A stretch of 64,000 nt of DNA from Arsenophonus sp046530765 (GCA_046530765.1 JBHEQS010000005.1:51761-115760), one strand, 5' to 3'; positions 31,478-42,430 are shown, numbered from the stretch's first letter. Numbers and translations: made by a program. Notes: generated by a model not told the origin, from the sequence alone.

Positions 31478-31562
31478 AAAATTCTCATTTTGTTAAATTA
31501 TATTACAGTTTAATCCTATTCTAATAGTTTCGTGTATTCAATGTAATAAGCTATTAGTTTTA

Positions 31563-33908
31563 TTAAAATGCTTCCTTGTAAGGTAAAATACTACTGCCAA
31601 CAAGCATATCATAACTTTTTGAATTATGATTATTATTTAGACCCCTTAGTTCCACATTAAATGATAATCTACCATCATAGTCACTACTAAAGTTTTTATG
31701 TTGCCAAGTAACTGTTTTACCTTCATAGCTCATATTAACTGACCAGCAACAAGTAGTGTATTGAAAACTAATTGATCTACTTGATGAGCGGTTTTCATTT
31801 ATATCATAATAGTATGAACCAACCAATCCTAAGTTTCTACCAAAATGCCAACTACCAACAGCTCCTATTTGAGAAATTCCTTTTTGAAATGATGTAACGT
31901 TTTTAATGGTTGTTTTAATATAATTGCTATTAACAAATCTATAATTTAGCTGAATTAAACTATCAGAATCAAATTGACATTCTGTTATAATATTACCAAT
32001 AGTAATATTACTAAATCGTCCATCATACTGCAATCCACCACGCAACCCAAATTTATCTGTTATTCGTAAATAGCTTTCACCAGACAATAAAAATGAACCA
32101 ACATTATTTTTATTTCTAATAGGTAAACTAGAATCTATATTTCTTGGATGTTCAAAATAGTATCTATGTCCTATAGAGAAATTAAAACGTTCAGATAATT
32201 TTTTATTATAAAGACGAGCAGTAATACTGCTAGTTAATTGATTGGCTGAAGATATTCGATCTAATCCACCATAGATACGGTTGCGGAATAAACTATTATA
32301 ATCATTTTGCAATAATGATGAATCATAATTATTAATATTAGTTTGATCGCGATAAGGAACATAAAAATATTGAACTCGAGCTTCCATTGTTTGTATATAA
32401 TTATTATTTATCAATAGGTTATGTTCAAAAATAAATTTTGCATCAGAAGTTATTGATGGTAAAATGCGAGTAACCTCTTTTTTTAATTTGCTATCAGTTA
32501 GATTATGTGGGATATTTTGATTATAATAAGTTGCCATTATATTTATGGTATTTTTAATAGTTGTTGAATTATTAGATAAATATAGATTCAGTTCCGGTTC
32601 TATATGTAAACGTATTGCATCAGGATTATTAGATGTAACACTAGAAATACGTGATATTTGCACGTATGTTTTTATATCAAATGGCCACAAATTATTTTTA
32701 TAAAAATAAAAGTCTAATTGAGGTTCAGTTTTATATGCTTTGCTGTTATGTGAATTAATAAAAATCTGAAATTGTTTATATGTTAAAGTTGCTTGCCAAT
32801 TAGGTTTAACGCAAGCGATACTAAATTTTTGAGTAACATATCCATCAGTGCTGTTACCATATTTAGATGTAAAATCTGTAAAATATTTTGAATCACTAAC
32901 TTTTGTATAGTCGATATTTAATCGACATATTTTATCTAGTACACCAAAATTTCGCCAATATAAAAGCCATCTATCATTAGTATTGCTCAATGGATATTTC
33001 CCACTATTTTTATCTTTTATATAATTGCGATCGTGTTTTAGCCAATCAAAAGAAATAGCACCGACTCCAGTAATAGAAAGATAACGAAACTCATTACGCA
33101 ATTTCAGACCACGAAATGTCATAAGCTGTGGTGTAATGGTTGCATTGTAATTGTGAGCTATATTCCAGTAAAATGGTACTTCTAATTCTAATCCTGAACT
33201 TTTAGAATAACTAGTATTAGGAAGTGAAAAACCTGATTGACGTTTATTACCAATGTGTAATTGTAAATAAGGGCTGTAAAAAATCGGTATTTTATTAATA
33301 CGAAATCGTGCATTCCATATTTTTATAATTTCTTCTTTATGATCAAAAATAACTTTTTTACCATCAATACTCCAGTTATGTCTGTTTTGAGGACAAGAAG
33401 TAAACATGCCTTTTTCTAAAATAGTATATCGTTTTTCATTACGTATCTTCATTTTATCTGCAAAACCGCGTCCATATCTGCCCAACATTAAATAATCAGC
33501 TTTTTCGACATCCATGTCTTTATTATTCAGATTCAACCATGCTTTTGTGCCTTTTATAATTATTTTTGGATCATCATAATGTACGTTTCCTGTTATCACT
33601 AATCTTCTCAATGGTTTTTGGTTTGTTGTCTCTTTTTGTGTTAATTTAACTTCATTAGCTGTGATAGTCTGGTTACCTTGTTGAATATTTACATTACCTT
33701 TATACTCAATGAAAAGAGGATATTCACCGGCCGCCTCTTTTGCAGTGATGTTTATTGTAATATTATTTGGATTATCTTTTTTGATTGATTTAGTATATTT
33801 CGGAACTCCTAACATGCATTCTTTAGTTATGTTACCATGTGATTTCTGACTATGAAATGCTATTAAAATCATGGTAGTAAATAATGTATAGTAATTTTTT
33901 TTTATCAT
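31563..33908 (-). CDS. lptD: LPS-assembly protein LptD
   Basis: The outer-membrane beta-barrel of the LptDE translocon that inserts LPS into the outer leaflet. The ATG at 33908 gives 781 residues (E. coli 784) and a typical signal peptide (MIKKNYYTLFTTMILIAFHS). The frame is open 35 codons further upstream, but that part has no family counterpart and spans a hairpin (33963-33981). The N-terminal OstA/jellyroll domain (NVHYDDPKIIIKG, GRYGRGFAD) is followed by the barrel. The four cysteines used for the essential disulfides are all present: KECMLGVP, FTSCPQN and the adjacent pair in TTCCWSV. First gene of the lptD-surA-pdxA-rsmA operon and divergent from djlA. It implies LPS is exported, in line with hldE and waaG. 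Confidence 0.97.
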   Translation of the reverse strand: MIKKNYYTLFTTMILIAFHSQKSHGNITKECMLGVPKYTKSIKKDNPNNITINITAKEAAGEYPLFIEYKGNVNIQQGNQTITANEVKLTQKETTNQKPLRRLVITGNVHYDDPKIIIKGTKAWLNLNNKDMDVEKADYLMLGRYGRGFADKMKIRNEKRYTILEKGMFTSCPQNRHNWSIDGKKVIFDHKEEIIKIWNARFRINKIPIFYSPYLQLHIGNKRQSGFSLPNTSYSKSSGLELEVPFYWNIAHNYNATITPQLMTFRGLKLRNEFRYLSITGVGAISFDWLKHDRNYIKDKNSGKYPLSNTNDRWLLYWRNFGVLDKICRLNIDYTKVSDSKYFTDFTSKYGNSTDGYVTQKFSIACVKPNWQATLTYKQFQIFINSHNSKAYKTEPQLDFYFYKNNLWPFDIKTYVQISRISSVTSNNPDAIRLHIEPELNLYLSNNSTTIKNTINIMATYYNQNIPHNLTDSKLKKEVTRILPSITSDAKFIFEHNLLINNNYIQTMEARVQYFYVPYRDQTNINNYDSSLLQNDYNSLFRNRIYGGLDRISSANQLTSSITARLYNKKLSERFNFSIGHRYYFEHPRNIDSSLPIRNKNNVGSFLLSGESYLRITDKFGLRGGLQYDGRFSNITIGNIITECQFDSDSLIQLNYRFVNSNYIKTTIKNVTSFQKGISQIGAVGSWHFGRNLGLVGSYYYDINENRSSSRSISFQYTTCCWSVNMSYEGKTVTWQHKNFSSDYDGRLSFNVELRGLNNNHNSKSYDMLVGSSILPYKEAF

Positions 33909-34089
33909 TCTGTGTATGGTTTCCATATCGATATTATTGATATCAGCAAAAATTTTAAATTTAACGTTACTTGATAACGTTTTGCTGTATAGAATAATCA
34001 TATATTTATTCAACTTATTAGACTCATTGTAGAATTAGCAGCATGATAATACAAAATTATGCTCAATGTATTGAGGAATCAACAATTTT

Positions 34090-34908
34090 ATGAGGTATTG
34101 TGGAAAAGTTATTGGTATTATGTTGGGGATCATGTCTGGTACTCATATTTTAGGTGTTGTAATAGGTTTGGTTATTGGTCATGCATATGATAAAGCATTA
34201 GAATCTCAAAATTTAGAAAAATTAGATACCAATCAAAACTATCAGGTACTTTTTTTTGCAAGTACATTTCAGATTTTAGGTCATTTAACTAAATCAAAAG
34301 GTCGTGTTACTGAAATTGATATTAAATTAGCAACAAATCTTATAAATAAAATGCAATTGCATGGTTATTCTAGAATTTTAGCGCAAAATTCTTTTAGAGA
34401 AGGTAAGGAAAAAGATTTCCCACTAAGGAAGACGTTAAGGAAATTACGTAGAGTTTGTTTTGGTAGATTTGACCTTATTAAAATGTTTCTGGAAATTCAA
34501 ATACAAGCTGCTTTTTCTGATGGCGCTCTACATGCTAATGAGCAAAAAGTGTTGTTTATTATTGCAGAAGAATTAGGGATTTCACATAATCAGTTTAAAC
34601 AGTTCTTATCTGTGATTAGAGGAAGTCGACGATTTGAGTATAATAATGATTATTTTAATGAGTCAGATATATATCAATACGCTGGTCAAGAGTCAGGGTT
34701 AGTAGATGCATGTAATGTGTTGGGTATTAATTTTAATGATGAATATACTAAAATTAAACGAGCATATCGTAAATTAATGGCTGAATATCATCCAGATAAA
34801 TTAATTGCTAAAGGATTTCCTCCAGAAATGATGGAAACTGCTAAACAAAAAGCACAATCAATACAAGCAGCTTATGATTTAATTAAAAAAAAACGTAACT
34901 TCAAATAG
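34090..34908 (+). CDS. djlA: Co-chaperone DjlA
   Basis: An inner-membrane-anchored J-domain co-chaperone of DnaK. It has 272 residues (E. coli 271). The N-terminal transmembrane segment (about 6-31) is rich in Gly, as in the family. It is followed by a TerB-like helical domain (LTKSKGRVTE, RFDLIKMFLEIQIQAAFSDG). The C-terminal J domain (about 207-272) has the YHPDK motif and IKRAYRKLM. GAGGA lies 12-16 bp upstream of the ATG. The gene is divergent from lptD across 181 bp. A J-protein accessory factor is a somewhat surprising survivor in such a reduced genome. Confidence 0.97.
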   Translation: MRYCGKVIGIMLGIMSGTHILGVVIGLVIGHAYDKALESQNLEKLDTNQNYQVLFFASTFQILGHLTKSKGRVTEIDIKLATNLINKMQLHGYSRILAQNSFREGKEKDFPLRKTLRKLRRVCFGRFDLIKMFLEIQIQAAFSDGALHANEQKVLFIIAEELGISHNQFKQFLSVIRGSRRFEYNNDYFNESDIYQYAGQESGLVDACNVLGINFNDEYTKIKRAYRKLMAEYHPDKLIAKGFPPEMMETAKQKAQSIQAAYDLIKKKRNFK

Positions 34909-35086
34909 ATTATAGTATAAATTATGTTTGAATAAGTTTTATAGATTATAGAAATTTACTTCAGAAGTAAAAGTAAATAGATAATTAATAAATTAAATAA
35001 ATAATCTAATATTTTAAACACATAATTCTATATATTAATTAAGTATTATCTATGTTTTATTTGCATAAAAGTGAAATATAAGTCTA

Positions 35087-35126
35087 ATGATGCAATGATG
35101 CAATGATGCAATGATGCAATGATGCA
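35087..35126. repeat. Tandem repeat (ATGATGCA)5
   Basis: Five exact, uninterrupted copies of an 8-bp unit, about 180 bp after djlA. The unit contains G and C, unlike the surrounding DNA, so the array stands out in composition. Confidence 0.97.
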
Positions 35127-35939
35127 ATTAATAATACATATTTTATTTATACATTTACAATATGTATAAGTTCATTTATAATTATTTATAATTTAACTAT
35201 TTTAGCTTAGTTATCTTATTTCTTGTTCATTCATAAAGAGTAAAATGTGCTTTTTTTTTAAAAAAAATAATTTAATTAATTATATAATCATATGATTAAT
35301 TATTAGTTGCTTATTAATAATACATATTATTAAGTTATTACAATTTTTTATTGTTCTGTTTATAAACTTTATATTTTAACTTTTTTTTATAATTTATTTA
35401 ATATTTTAAGCATAACTATGTTTATTTAAATATCAATATGTAAAATGTTGTTAACCAGAAGACAATTAATCTGAATTTGTTTCATAATTATCAGCTTTAT
35501 ATTTAAAATAGTTAGGAAAAAAAATAATGATTATAATAATAAATATGTAATTAAAGTTATTGAAAAAAATAATATGTTATTTGTATAAAATACATTTTGT
35601 CGGTGATTAATATAGTAAAATATATTAACTGTTTCAAAGTTATTAAAATTTTATTGTTTTTTTGTTAATAAATAATTATTAATTAGTTTTGTTGGTATTT
35701 GTCAATGCTTATTACTAGTTATATTAAACTAGTAATTAATTTATAATAGTAAATATTTTAATTAACAAGTTATATTATCAATAAGCATAAATGCAATTTA
35801 TTATAAAATTTGTGTTTTCTATAATTAATATATTTTTACATTTTTATTTATTTTAAAAAAAGTTGTAATATATTACATGTCTTACATATATTACTAACTT
35901 GTTATTATCATGTTGTGATTGATAATATTTATCTATCTG

Positions 35940-36000
35940 TAATTTTAAATTTAATTAATTTATTAACTTATTAGTTATAAATTAATTAAATTTAAAATTA
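35940..36000. repeat. Perfect hairpin, 24-bp arms
   Basis: The arm beginning TAATTTTAAATTTAATTAAT (35940-35963) is exactly complemented at 35977-36000 around a 13-nt loop. It is A/T only. Confidence 0.9.
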
Positions 36001-38083
36001 GCGTTGTTGATAAAATTAGATATTTTATATTTTTTGATCTTCGATCTGAATTGTATAAATTAATCTATAAAGATGTACGTTTCGAGTGAAAAGTTTTATT
36101 TTTAATAATATGCAAATATATAAATATCATTTTGTTAAAAAATATAAATTTATTATTATAAATGATTTTATTTTAATAGAGAAAAATTCTATATTAATTA
36201 TAAAAATATTCAATATAATTACAAATGATAACATATTAATATTGTGAGCTTATGGAGATGGCATATCAACATGTAATTAATTAAAATAAAATAATTAAAT
36301 TATCGCTGTGATCTTTTTGTTAATTCAATTATTTTTAATAAGTTAAATTAATGATTTAAATAATTAAAATTGATAAAAATGATCACAATTAAAATTTATT
36401 TATAATAATAGATTGTAGTTTTTACAATTGTATTTTAAGTTCGTTATTTTTAATGTTTATAGCAGTAACTTAATAAAATTTTTAAACTTGTTAATAATTT
36501 GATATTTATATAAAATTTTAAATAATCACGGATAATGTTATAGTTAATAACTTATCTTGTTTAATGCATATATTTAAAGACATCAAGTCCATTATAATAT
36601 AAATATATCTAAATACATTTAACAGTATTTTAACATAAAATATATTAATTTATATATTTTAGTTTTAACTTGTGTTATCTTTACTATCAATATTATTTTA
36701 AAATAAAGAAAAATTAAAAAATATTCAAACATAACTAATTTAGGATGACTAATTGAAATGACATCATTCAAAGGTAATTTATGAATATAATAAAGAAAGA
36801 TTTTCTTATCATATTATAAATATAGATAGATATTAATTAAATTTTTAATATAAATACTATAGATAATATAAATACTGTAGATATTGATAAAAAAGTTTAT
36901 TTATAAGAAAAGTCGATAAGAGTTTTAATATAACTTATGTGTCAATATTACTTAATTTTATATAAATAAAGTAAAACATAAACTTCTATTTAGGTAGAAG
37001 TAAAAGTAAATTATAATTAATAAAAGATATTAAACGTTAATCAGATTCTGTCCTTGTTAATAACATATTATTTTATTTTTTTAAATAGTTAAAAAAATAT
37101 ATATAACTTATAAAATACCAAGAAATTTAAAACATTTAAATTCTTATTAAATAATAATAATCTTCTATCTATTAATGATAAAGCGTATTTTCTTATGATA
37201 TTTACTTACACATGATTATTTAATAAAAATTACTGAGATTGTGATTATGATAATTTATTAGATAAAGAAATTATTAATACCTATTAAAATTTTATAATTA
37301 TAGTATGACTAAATATTAATACTAATATATTTTATTTATATTTACTACATATCTAGTAATCTACAAAATAATAAACATTTAATTAATAATCTCGTTTTAA
37401 TATATATTAAATAAAATTTTATATATTTAATTTCAATCTTTTAATTTAATAAAATACAAACAAATAGAGATCAAATAAAAATAAAGTAAAATTAATTATA
37501 ACATTGATATTTTATTTTAACTTCATTTTATACTTTAAATTAAGTATTTTTATTATATTAATTATTTTTTATTTTTTTATTTTTTTTATTTTTGTATTAA
37601 TTAAAATTTAAATTAGCAATCATTACTACTTTATTAAGAACTATTTATTATAGCAAAATATGATATATAAAAACGATTGATTTAACTTATCTATTTATAA
37701 TAGATTAAATACTTAAAATTAATATAATAGCTATTTTATTAATTTTTTATAACAGTTTATTCAATTTTTATTAATTAGATCGAAGGAAGATATAATTAAT
37801 TTAATTTAATTTAATTTTTGCTAAAGTATTGTAATATATAATAAATTTTAAAATAAGAAAGAAAATTATAAGATAATTTAATATTAGCTTTTAAAGCTAT
37901 TAATTATAATATTATTTTTTTTAAATTTTAAAACTTATATATAATTAATAAAGTTATAAAAATATATTTTTAAATAAATTATATAATTTTTTATTAATAC
38001 AGATAATTAGTATAAATATAGAAAATTCTTCTTAATTATCTTTCAATGTATAAATAAATAATTCTCTAATTTTATTAGTAATA

Positions 38084-38785
38084 TCAAGGATAAGATATAC
38101 CAAATAATATACTTGCCGGTGTTGATCCATTAATTAAAAGATATGGATGACCATCATATGCAATTCTTCCTTCAGAAATAACAATAGACCGAGTTGATAT
38201 TTGGTTTGCATCTTCTAAATTATGAGAAACCATAAGCATGGTTAATTGTTGTTCGTCACATACTTTTTTAAGTAGTATTATCATTTCATTTCGTAACGCT
38301 GAATCCAAAGCAGAAAACGGTTCATCTAATAATAAAATAGATTTTTTCCGGATTAAACAACGTGCCAATGCTGTTCGTTGACGCTGTCCACCAGATATTT
38401 GAGAAGGCAATCGAGTTGTACAGTTTTTAAGAGAAACTTGCTCTATAATCTGTTTCACAGTATTATGTTGATCTTGTTTTAAATGTAAATTTGGTGAAAT
38501 ACCTAACGCAATATTTTGCCAAACAGTTAAGTGAGAGAAAAGATTATTTTCCTGAAAAAGAATAGAAACTGGACGCTTTGATGGAGCAGTAGTAGTATGA
38601 TTTTTATTGTTTAGCCAAATTTCACCTTGTTTTGGATATTGAAACCCTGCAATTAAATATAGTAAAGTGCTTTTTCCTGAGCCACTAGGACCTAATATGA
38701 TAACTTTTTCAGATTTATTTACTTGAAAATTAAATTGCATTGTTATATTACTGTAACAATAAACAATGTGATTTAATTTAATCAT
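38084..38785 (-). CDS. thiQ: Thiamine ABC transporter, ATP-binding protein ThiQ
   Basis: The ATPase of the ThiBPQ importer for thiamine and thiamine (pyro)phosphate. It has 233 residues (E. coli 232). Walker A is LGPSGSGKST (about 31-40), the Q-loop region is LFQENNLFSHLTV, the signature is SGGQRQR, Walker B is LLLDEPFSALD and the H-loop is MVSHNLED. The start overlaps the end of thiP by 8 bp, indicating translational coupling. Last gene of the thiBPQ operon. Confidence 0.97.
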   Translation of the reverse strand: MIKLNHIVYCYSNITMQFNFQVNKSEKVIILGPSGSGKSTLLYLIAGFQYPKQGEIWLNNKNHTTTAPSKRPVSILFQENNLFSHLTVWQNIALGISPNLHLKQDQHNTVKQIIEQVSLKNCTTRLPSQISGGQRQRTALARCLIRKKSILLLDEPFSALDSALRNEMIILLKKVCDEQQLTMLMVSHNLEDANQISTRSIVISEGRIAYDGHPYLLINGSTPASILFGISYP

Positions 38786-40382
38786 ACAATTTTCCTGATA
38801 AATATTCTAATAAACTAAATAAACTAAAACAAATTAATAGAATTAATAACGCAGTAACTGCCGCATCATTATTACGATAAGATCCAAATTGTTGATATAA
38901 GTAATAAGATAGTGTACGTAAATTTTCATTTCCAAACAATGCCATAATACTAAAATCGCCAATTGATAGTATACAAGAAAAAGCAAAAGCTTCTCCTATT
39001 GTATATCTTAAAGCTCTTAATTCAATTAGACATAACTTATTGACACCTTTAATCTGTAGTGAAATGCATAATAAATTATATCGTTCAGCTAAACTGTACA
39101 TTGGATTTTCTAATATTTTTAAGGCATAAGGAATGGCAATTAAAGCATTTGTCAATATAATTAAGCTATAAGGTAAGTAAATTAAAGTAACTATTTTATT
39201 TAGTAATAAAAAGAAACCAGTTGCCAAAACTATGCTTGGTATAGAAAATATCAATAATCCACTTAACTCAAGGGCTCTGTGTAGAATTATTGAGCGCCTA
39301 AGTTGTAACTCGCGACTGCTCCAAAGAATCATTATAGTAAGAATAATACAAAGTATTCCAGAACTAATAGCAATAAAAAATGAATTAATAAAAGCTTGCC
39401 ATAAACCAGGTTGTTTTAACGCGTATAATAGTGTTAAATTTAATCCATCAATGATTATTGCCAATAATGGTGTAATTAAAAAAAATATTGCAATACCAAT
39501 CAGTAAAATATCATACAATTTTTGCCATTTATCATAAACTGTATTTTTCCATTGTAATTGTCTGCTAGAACCAACTGAAAATGTTACATTTAATTTTTGA
39601 CTTAATAATATAATAACTAAACAGCAAAAAAAATGTATCAGTGTAAGGAAGGCTGCTTTATTTAGATCAAAATCTAAACTTAATGATTGATAGATTGCTA
39701 GTTCAATCGTTGTTGCAGAAGGACCTCCACCAATTGTTAGTACAGTAGTAAAGCTTGTAAAGCACAACATAAAAATAAGTGTGGATGTTGGTAAAATTTG
39801 TTTTCTAAGATAAGGCCATTCAAGAATATAAAAATGTTGTAATTGATTCATGCCTAACTGTGCTGCAAGTTGACGCTGCTCAACAGCAATATTTTCCAAT
39901 GCTAATAATAACATCCTTGTAGATAATGGTATATTAAAAAATATATGTGTTAATATAATACCTTTTATTCCATAAATAGTAAATTTGTAATTAATGCCTA
40001 GCAATTGAAAAAATTGAGCAATCCACCCCATTCGTCCATATACTGTTAATATTCCTAAAATAATAACCAATGACGGCAATACAAGTATCACAGAACATAA
40101 GCGTAAAAATAATATCCTACCTGGAAAATGCAGGCGAAAAAGAGATTTTGCTAAAAATATTGATGGAATGACTGATAATAATGTAGACAGTGATGCTTGC
40201 CAAAATGTAAATATAATTACATTCCATAAATATTTATCATCAATAAATTCTTTCCAATTTATTTTTGAAGAATGTAACAATAAAGTGCTAAAAATTATTA
40301 TAAAAATACTGGTTAATATACTGAATACAACTATGCCAGGCAAAAGCGAATTTACTATTACTGTCTGACGGCATTTTGCCAT
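38778..40382 (-). CDS. thiP: Thiamine ABC transporter, permease ThiP
   Basis: The membrane channel of ThiBPQ. Using the ATG at 40382 gives 534 residues (E. coli 536), beginning MAKCRQ (E. coli MATRRQ); an ATG four codons upstream is also open. About 12 hydrophobic segments are arranged as two tandem permease halves, each with an EAA-type cytoplasmic loop (EQRQLAAQLGMNQ in the first half). The gene overlaps the thiB 3' end by exactly 25 nt in a shifted frame, the same overlap I derive for E. coli from its protein termini, so the coupling has been preserved through extreme AT drift. Confidence 0.96.
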   Translation of the reverse strand: MAKCRQTVIVNSLLPGIVVFSILTSIFIIIFSTLLLHSSKINWKEFIDDKYLWNVIIFTFWQASLSTLLSVIPSIFLAKSLFRLHFPGRILFLRLCSVILVLPSLVIILGILTVYGRMGWIAQFFQLLGINYKFTIYGIKGIILTHIFFNIPLSTRMLLLALENIAVEQRQLAAQLGMNQLQHFYILEWPYLRKQILPTSTLIFMLCFTSFTTVLTIGGGPSATTIELAIYQSLSLDFDLNKAAFLTLIHFFCCLVIILLSQKLNVTFSVGSSRQLQWKNTVYDKWQKLYDILLIGIAIFFLITPLLAIIIDGLNLTLLYALKQPGLWQAFINSFFIAISSGILCIILTIMILWSSRELQLRRSIILHRALELSGLLIFSIPSIVLATGFFLLLNKIVTLIYLPYSLIILTNALIAIPYALKILENPMYSLAERYNLLCISLQIKGVNKLCLIELRALRYTIGEAFAFSCILSIGDFSIMALFGNENLRTLSYYLYQQFGSYRNNDAAVTALLILLICFSLFSLLEYLSGKLYD

Positions 40383-41356
40383 AAATGGAGCCACTGATTG
40401 CGATATTTGCTAATATCTTCTGCATTAAATTGTAATGATTTCTCAGGAACTGGAATTTCTTTATAAACCTTAGGCAATTGTATATCAATCACTGGATACA
40501 TCCAGTTTGTTGTTGGCAACGTTTTTTGAAACACTGCAGATAACATGAATCGCATGAATTGTTGAGCTAGGTTGTGGTGTTTGCTATTTGCTAATTGAGC
40601 AGCTACTTCAATTTGAAGATAGTGTCCTTCATTAAATAGCGCTACTACATAATTATTTTTTTTATAATTTAATAGATGATAACCTGGCGAAGAGCTATAA
40701 GTGAGTAAAAAATCACCTTCACCTTTTAAAAATAATCCATATGATTCGCTCCACCCCTTTGTACATGTAACAGTTTTTTTAGCTATTTTTTTCCAAGCTT
40801 CTATGCTATTTTCACCATAAATTTTTTGTATCCAAAGCAATAATCCAAAACCTGGAGTACTTGTGCGTGGATCTTGATAAATAATTTTCCAAGACTTTGG
40901 ACCATTAATAAGCTCATTGAGACTTCTAGGTGCTTTAGTAATTCGTGTTTTATCATAAATAAAAGCAAAATAACCATAATCATAAGGAATAAAAATATTA
41001 TTATTCCATTTTATTGGTAACTTCAGCTTAGTTATGTCAATTTTACTCTCAGTAAATAAACCAGTTTTTTTTGCTATATCAATTAAATTGTTATCAAGTC
41101 CTAGTACAATGTCAGCTGGACTATTTTTTCCCTCCATTCTAATGCGATTCAATATAGATACTCCATTATTTAATCCAATGAATTTTAGCTTGCAGTTACA
41201 GATTTTCTCAAATTCAGGTTTTATTATAGATCCAGCTCCCCAATCTGTAATAAATGAATCATAAGTATAAACAATTAATATAGGCTTTTCTTGGATAGCA
41301 AAAGCTGAAAAACAAACTAAATTAAAACTAAATATTTTTAGTAGTATATTTTTCAA
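40358..41356 (-). CDS. thiB: Thiamine-binding periplasmic protein ThiB
   Basis: The periplasmic receptor of the thiamine importer. It has 332 residues (E. coli 327). A signal peptide covers about 1-20 (LLKIFSFNLVCFSAFA). Binding-protein motifs follow: LIVYTYDSFITDWGAG, ADIVLGLDNNL, WSESYGLFLKGEGDFLLTYS and the C-terminal NWMYPVIDI. The start codon appears to be TTG at 41356, behind a clear AGGAGA Shine-Dalgarno. First gene of the operon. E. coli regulates this operon with a TPP riboswitch, but none of its conserved elements (CTGAGA, the ACCTGA region) is visible in the 317 bp upstream. Thiamine seems to be imported by this symbiont. Confidence 0.97.
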   Translation of the reverse strand: MKNILLKIFSFNLVCFSAFAIQEKPILIVYTYDSFITDWGAGSIIKPEFEKICNCKLKFIGLNNGVSILNRIRMEGKNSPADIVLGLDNNLIDIAKKTGLFTESKIDITKLKLPIKWNNNIFIPYDYGYFAFIYDKTRITKAPRSLNELINGPKSWKIIYQDPRTSTPGFGLLLWIQKIYGENSIEAWKKIAKKTVTCTKGWSESYGLFLKGEGDFLLTYSSSPGYHLLNYKKNNYVVALFNEGHYLQIEVAAQLANSKHHNLAQQFMRFMLSAVFQKTLPTTNWMYPVIDIQLPKVYKEIPVPEKSLQFNAEDISKYRNQWLHLWQNAVRQ

Positions 41357-41673
41357 TATTTTGTTCTCCTTTTATCCTTTATAATTAAATAAAATAATTT
41401 TATAATATATAAGGAAATATGAATAATAAATTTGTTTATTTATTAAATATATTATTATAGTATTCAAATAAATGAACTGATATTTATTAAATTAGGTTAA
41501 ATGTGTTTTTATTAATTAACTATCAATAATATTTATCACAGATATAATTATGTTAAGATAACATTATTATAATATTTTATCTTATAATTTTAAATACTAC
41601 ATTTTATAAATATTTACAATACATAGTAGTATAAATAATAAACTATCTTTCAAATTTTAAATGAGGCAGTCAG
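41357..41673. other. thiB-rppH divergent spacer, TPP riboswitch not found
   Basis: This 317-bp spacer is AT-rich and should carry the thiBPQ promoter (minus strand) and the rppH promoter (plus strand), but neither stands out. It is also a synteny breakpoint: thiB and rppH are not neighbours in E. coli. No repeat or mobile-element footprint marks the junction. Confidence 0.6.
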
Positions 41674-42204
41674 ATGGTTAACAATGATGGTTACCGCCAA
41701 AATGTAGGAATTATCATTTGCAATCAGCAATCTAAGTTATTATTGGCTCGCCGTTATGGGCAACATTCATGGCAATTTCCACAAGGAGGGATTAATCCTG
41801 AAGAATCTCCAGAACAAGCAATGTATCGTGAATTATCCGAAGAGGTTGGTTTGTGTAGTAGAGATGTTAGAATATTAACATTTACGAGAAACTGGTTGCG
41901 TTATAAATTACCAAAACATTTAGTGCGTTTGGATACAAAACCAATTTGCATTGGACAAACACAACGTTGGTTTTTGTTGCAATTGGTTTGCAATGAACAA
42001 AATATTAATGTGCAAACAAGCAAAACACCTGAATTTGATAGTTGGTGTTGGGTTAGCTATTGGTATCCTATTCGTCAAGTTATTTCTTTTAAGCGAAATG
42101 TTTATCAACGTGTCATGAAAGAATTTGCTCCAATTGTTATGTCTCTTCAAAGAGATATAACGAGACAAAAAAATAATATTAGATATAAGTATAAAAATAG
42201 TTAA
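41674..42204 (+). CDS. rppH: RNA pyrophosphohydrolase RppH
   Basis: Removes pyrophosphate from 5'-triphosphate mRNA ends to start RNase E-dependent decay. It has 176 residues, the E. coli length. A complete Nudix box spans GGINPEESPEQAMYRELSEE followed by VGL (about 37-59), giving GX5EX7REUXEEXGU. It starts with DGYRQNVGIIICN. Upstream of lgt as in E. coli, but with ptsP deleted between them. Confidence 0.98.
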   Translation: MVNNDGYRQNVGIIICNQQSKLLLARRYGQHSWQFPQGGINPEESPEQAMYRELSEEVGLCSRDVRILTFTRNWLRYKLPKHLVRLDTKPICIGQTQRWFLLQLVCNEQNINVQTSKTPEFDSWCWVSYWYPIRQVISFKRNVYQRVMKEFAPIVMSLQRDITRQKNNIRYKYKNS

Positions 42205-42380
42205 ATATATCTATTAATAATATACTACTACATTATTATATTTTTATCTTTTATTAAAAAAGTTAATAGTAATAAAATTTACTATTGTTTATATTTTGAC
42301 AATAATTACTATATAAAAAAAATTTAAAATTTATGTATTTATAAATTTAATTAATAAAATACTACTAAATTTAAACTACC

Positions 42381-42430
42381 AGTTTATGCAGTTTATGCAG
42401 TTTATGCAGTTTATGCAGTTTATGCAGTTT
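42381..42430. repeat. Tandem repeat of a 9-bp unit (AGTTTATGC), 5.5 copies
   Basis: Five exact copies (42381-42425) plus AGTTT, ending about 45 bp before the lgt start codon, in the space left by ptsP. It could alter spacing in the lgt leader if copy number varies. No coding sense is apparent. Confidence 0.95.

Larger units (their letters stand above)
34909..38083. other. 3.2-kb non-coding desert djlA-thiQ
   Basis: In E. coli this interval contains rluA, rapA, polB, the ara operon and yabI. I could not read any of these in the remaining DNA. Elements seen: tandem ATGATGCA (5 copies, 35087-35126), a 10-bp stem at 35711-35736, a 24-bp-arm hairpin at 35940-36000, a 7-bp stem at 36982-37001 with T-rich minus-strand exit, and a T8A8-type run near 35255. 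Confidence 0.65.

Noticed and set aside
33909..34013. 35-residue N-terminal extension of LptD
   Set aside because: The extension has no family counterpart and puts residues before the signal peptide; the ATG at 33908 matches the E. coli length and signal sequence.
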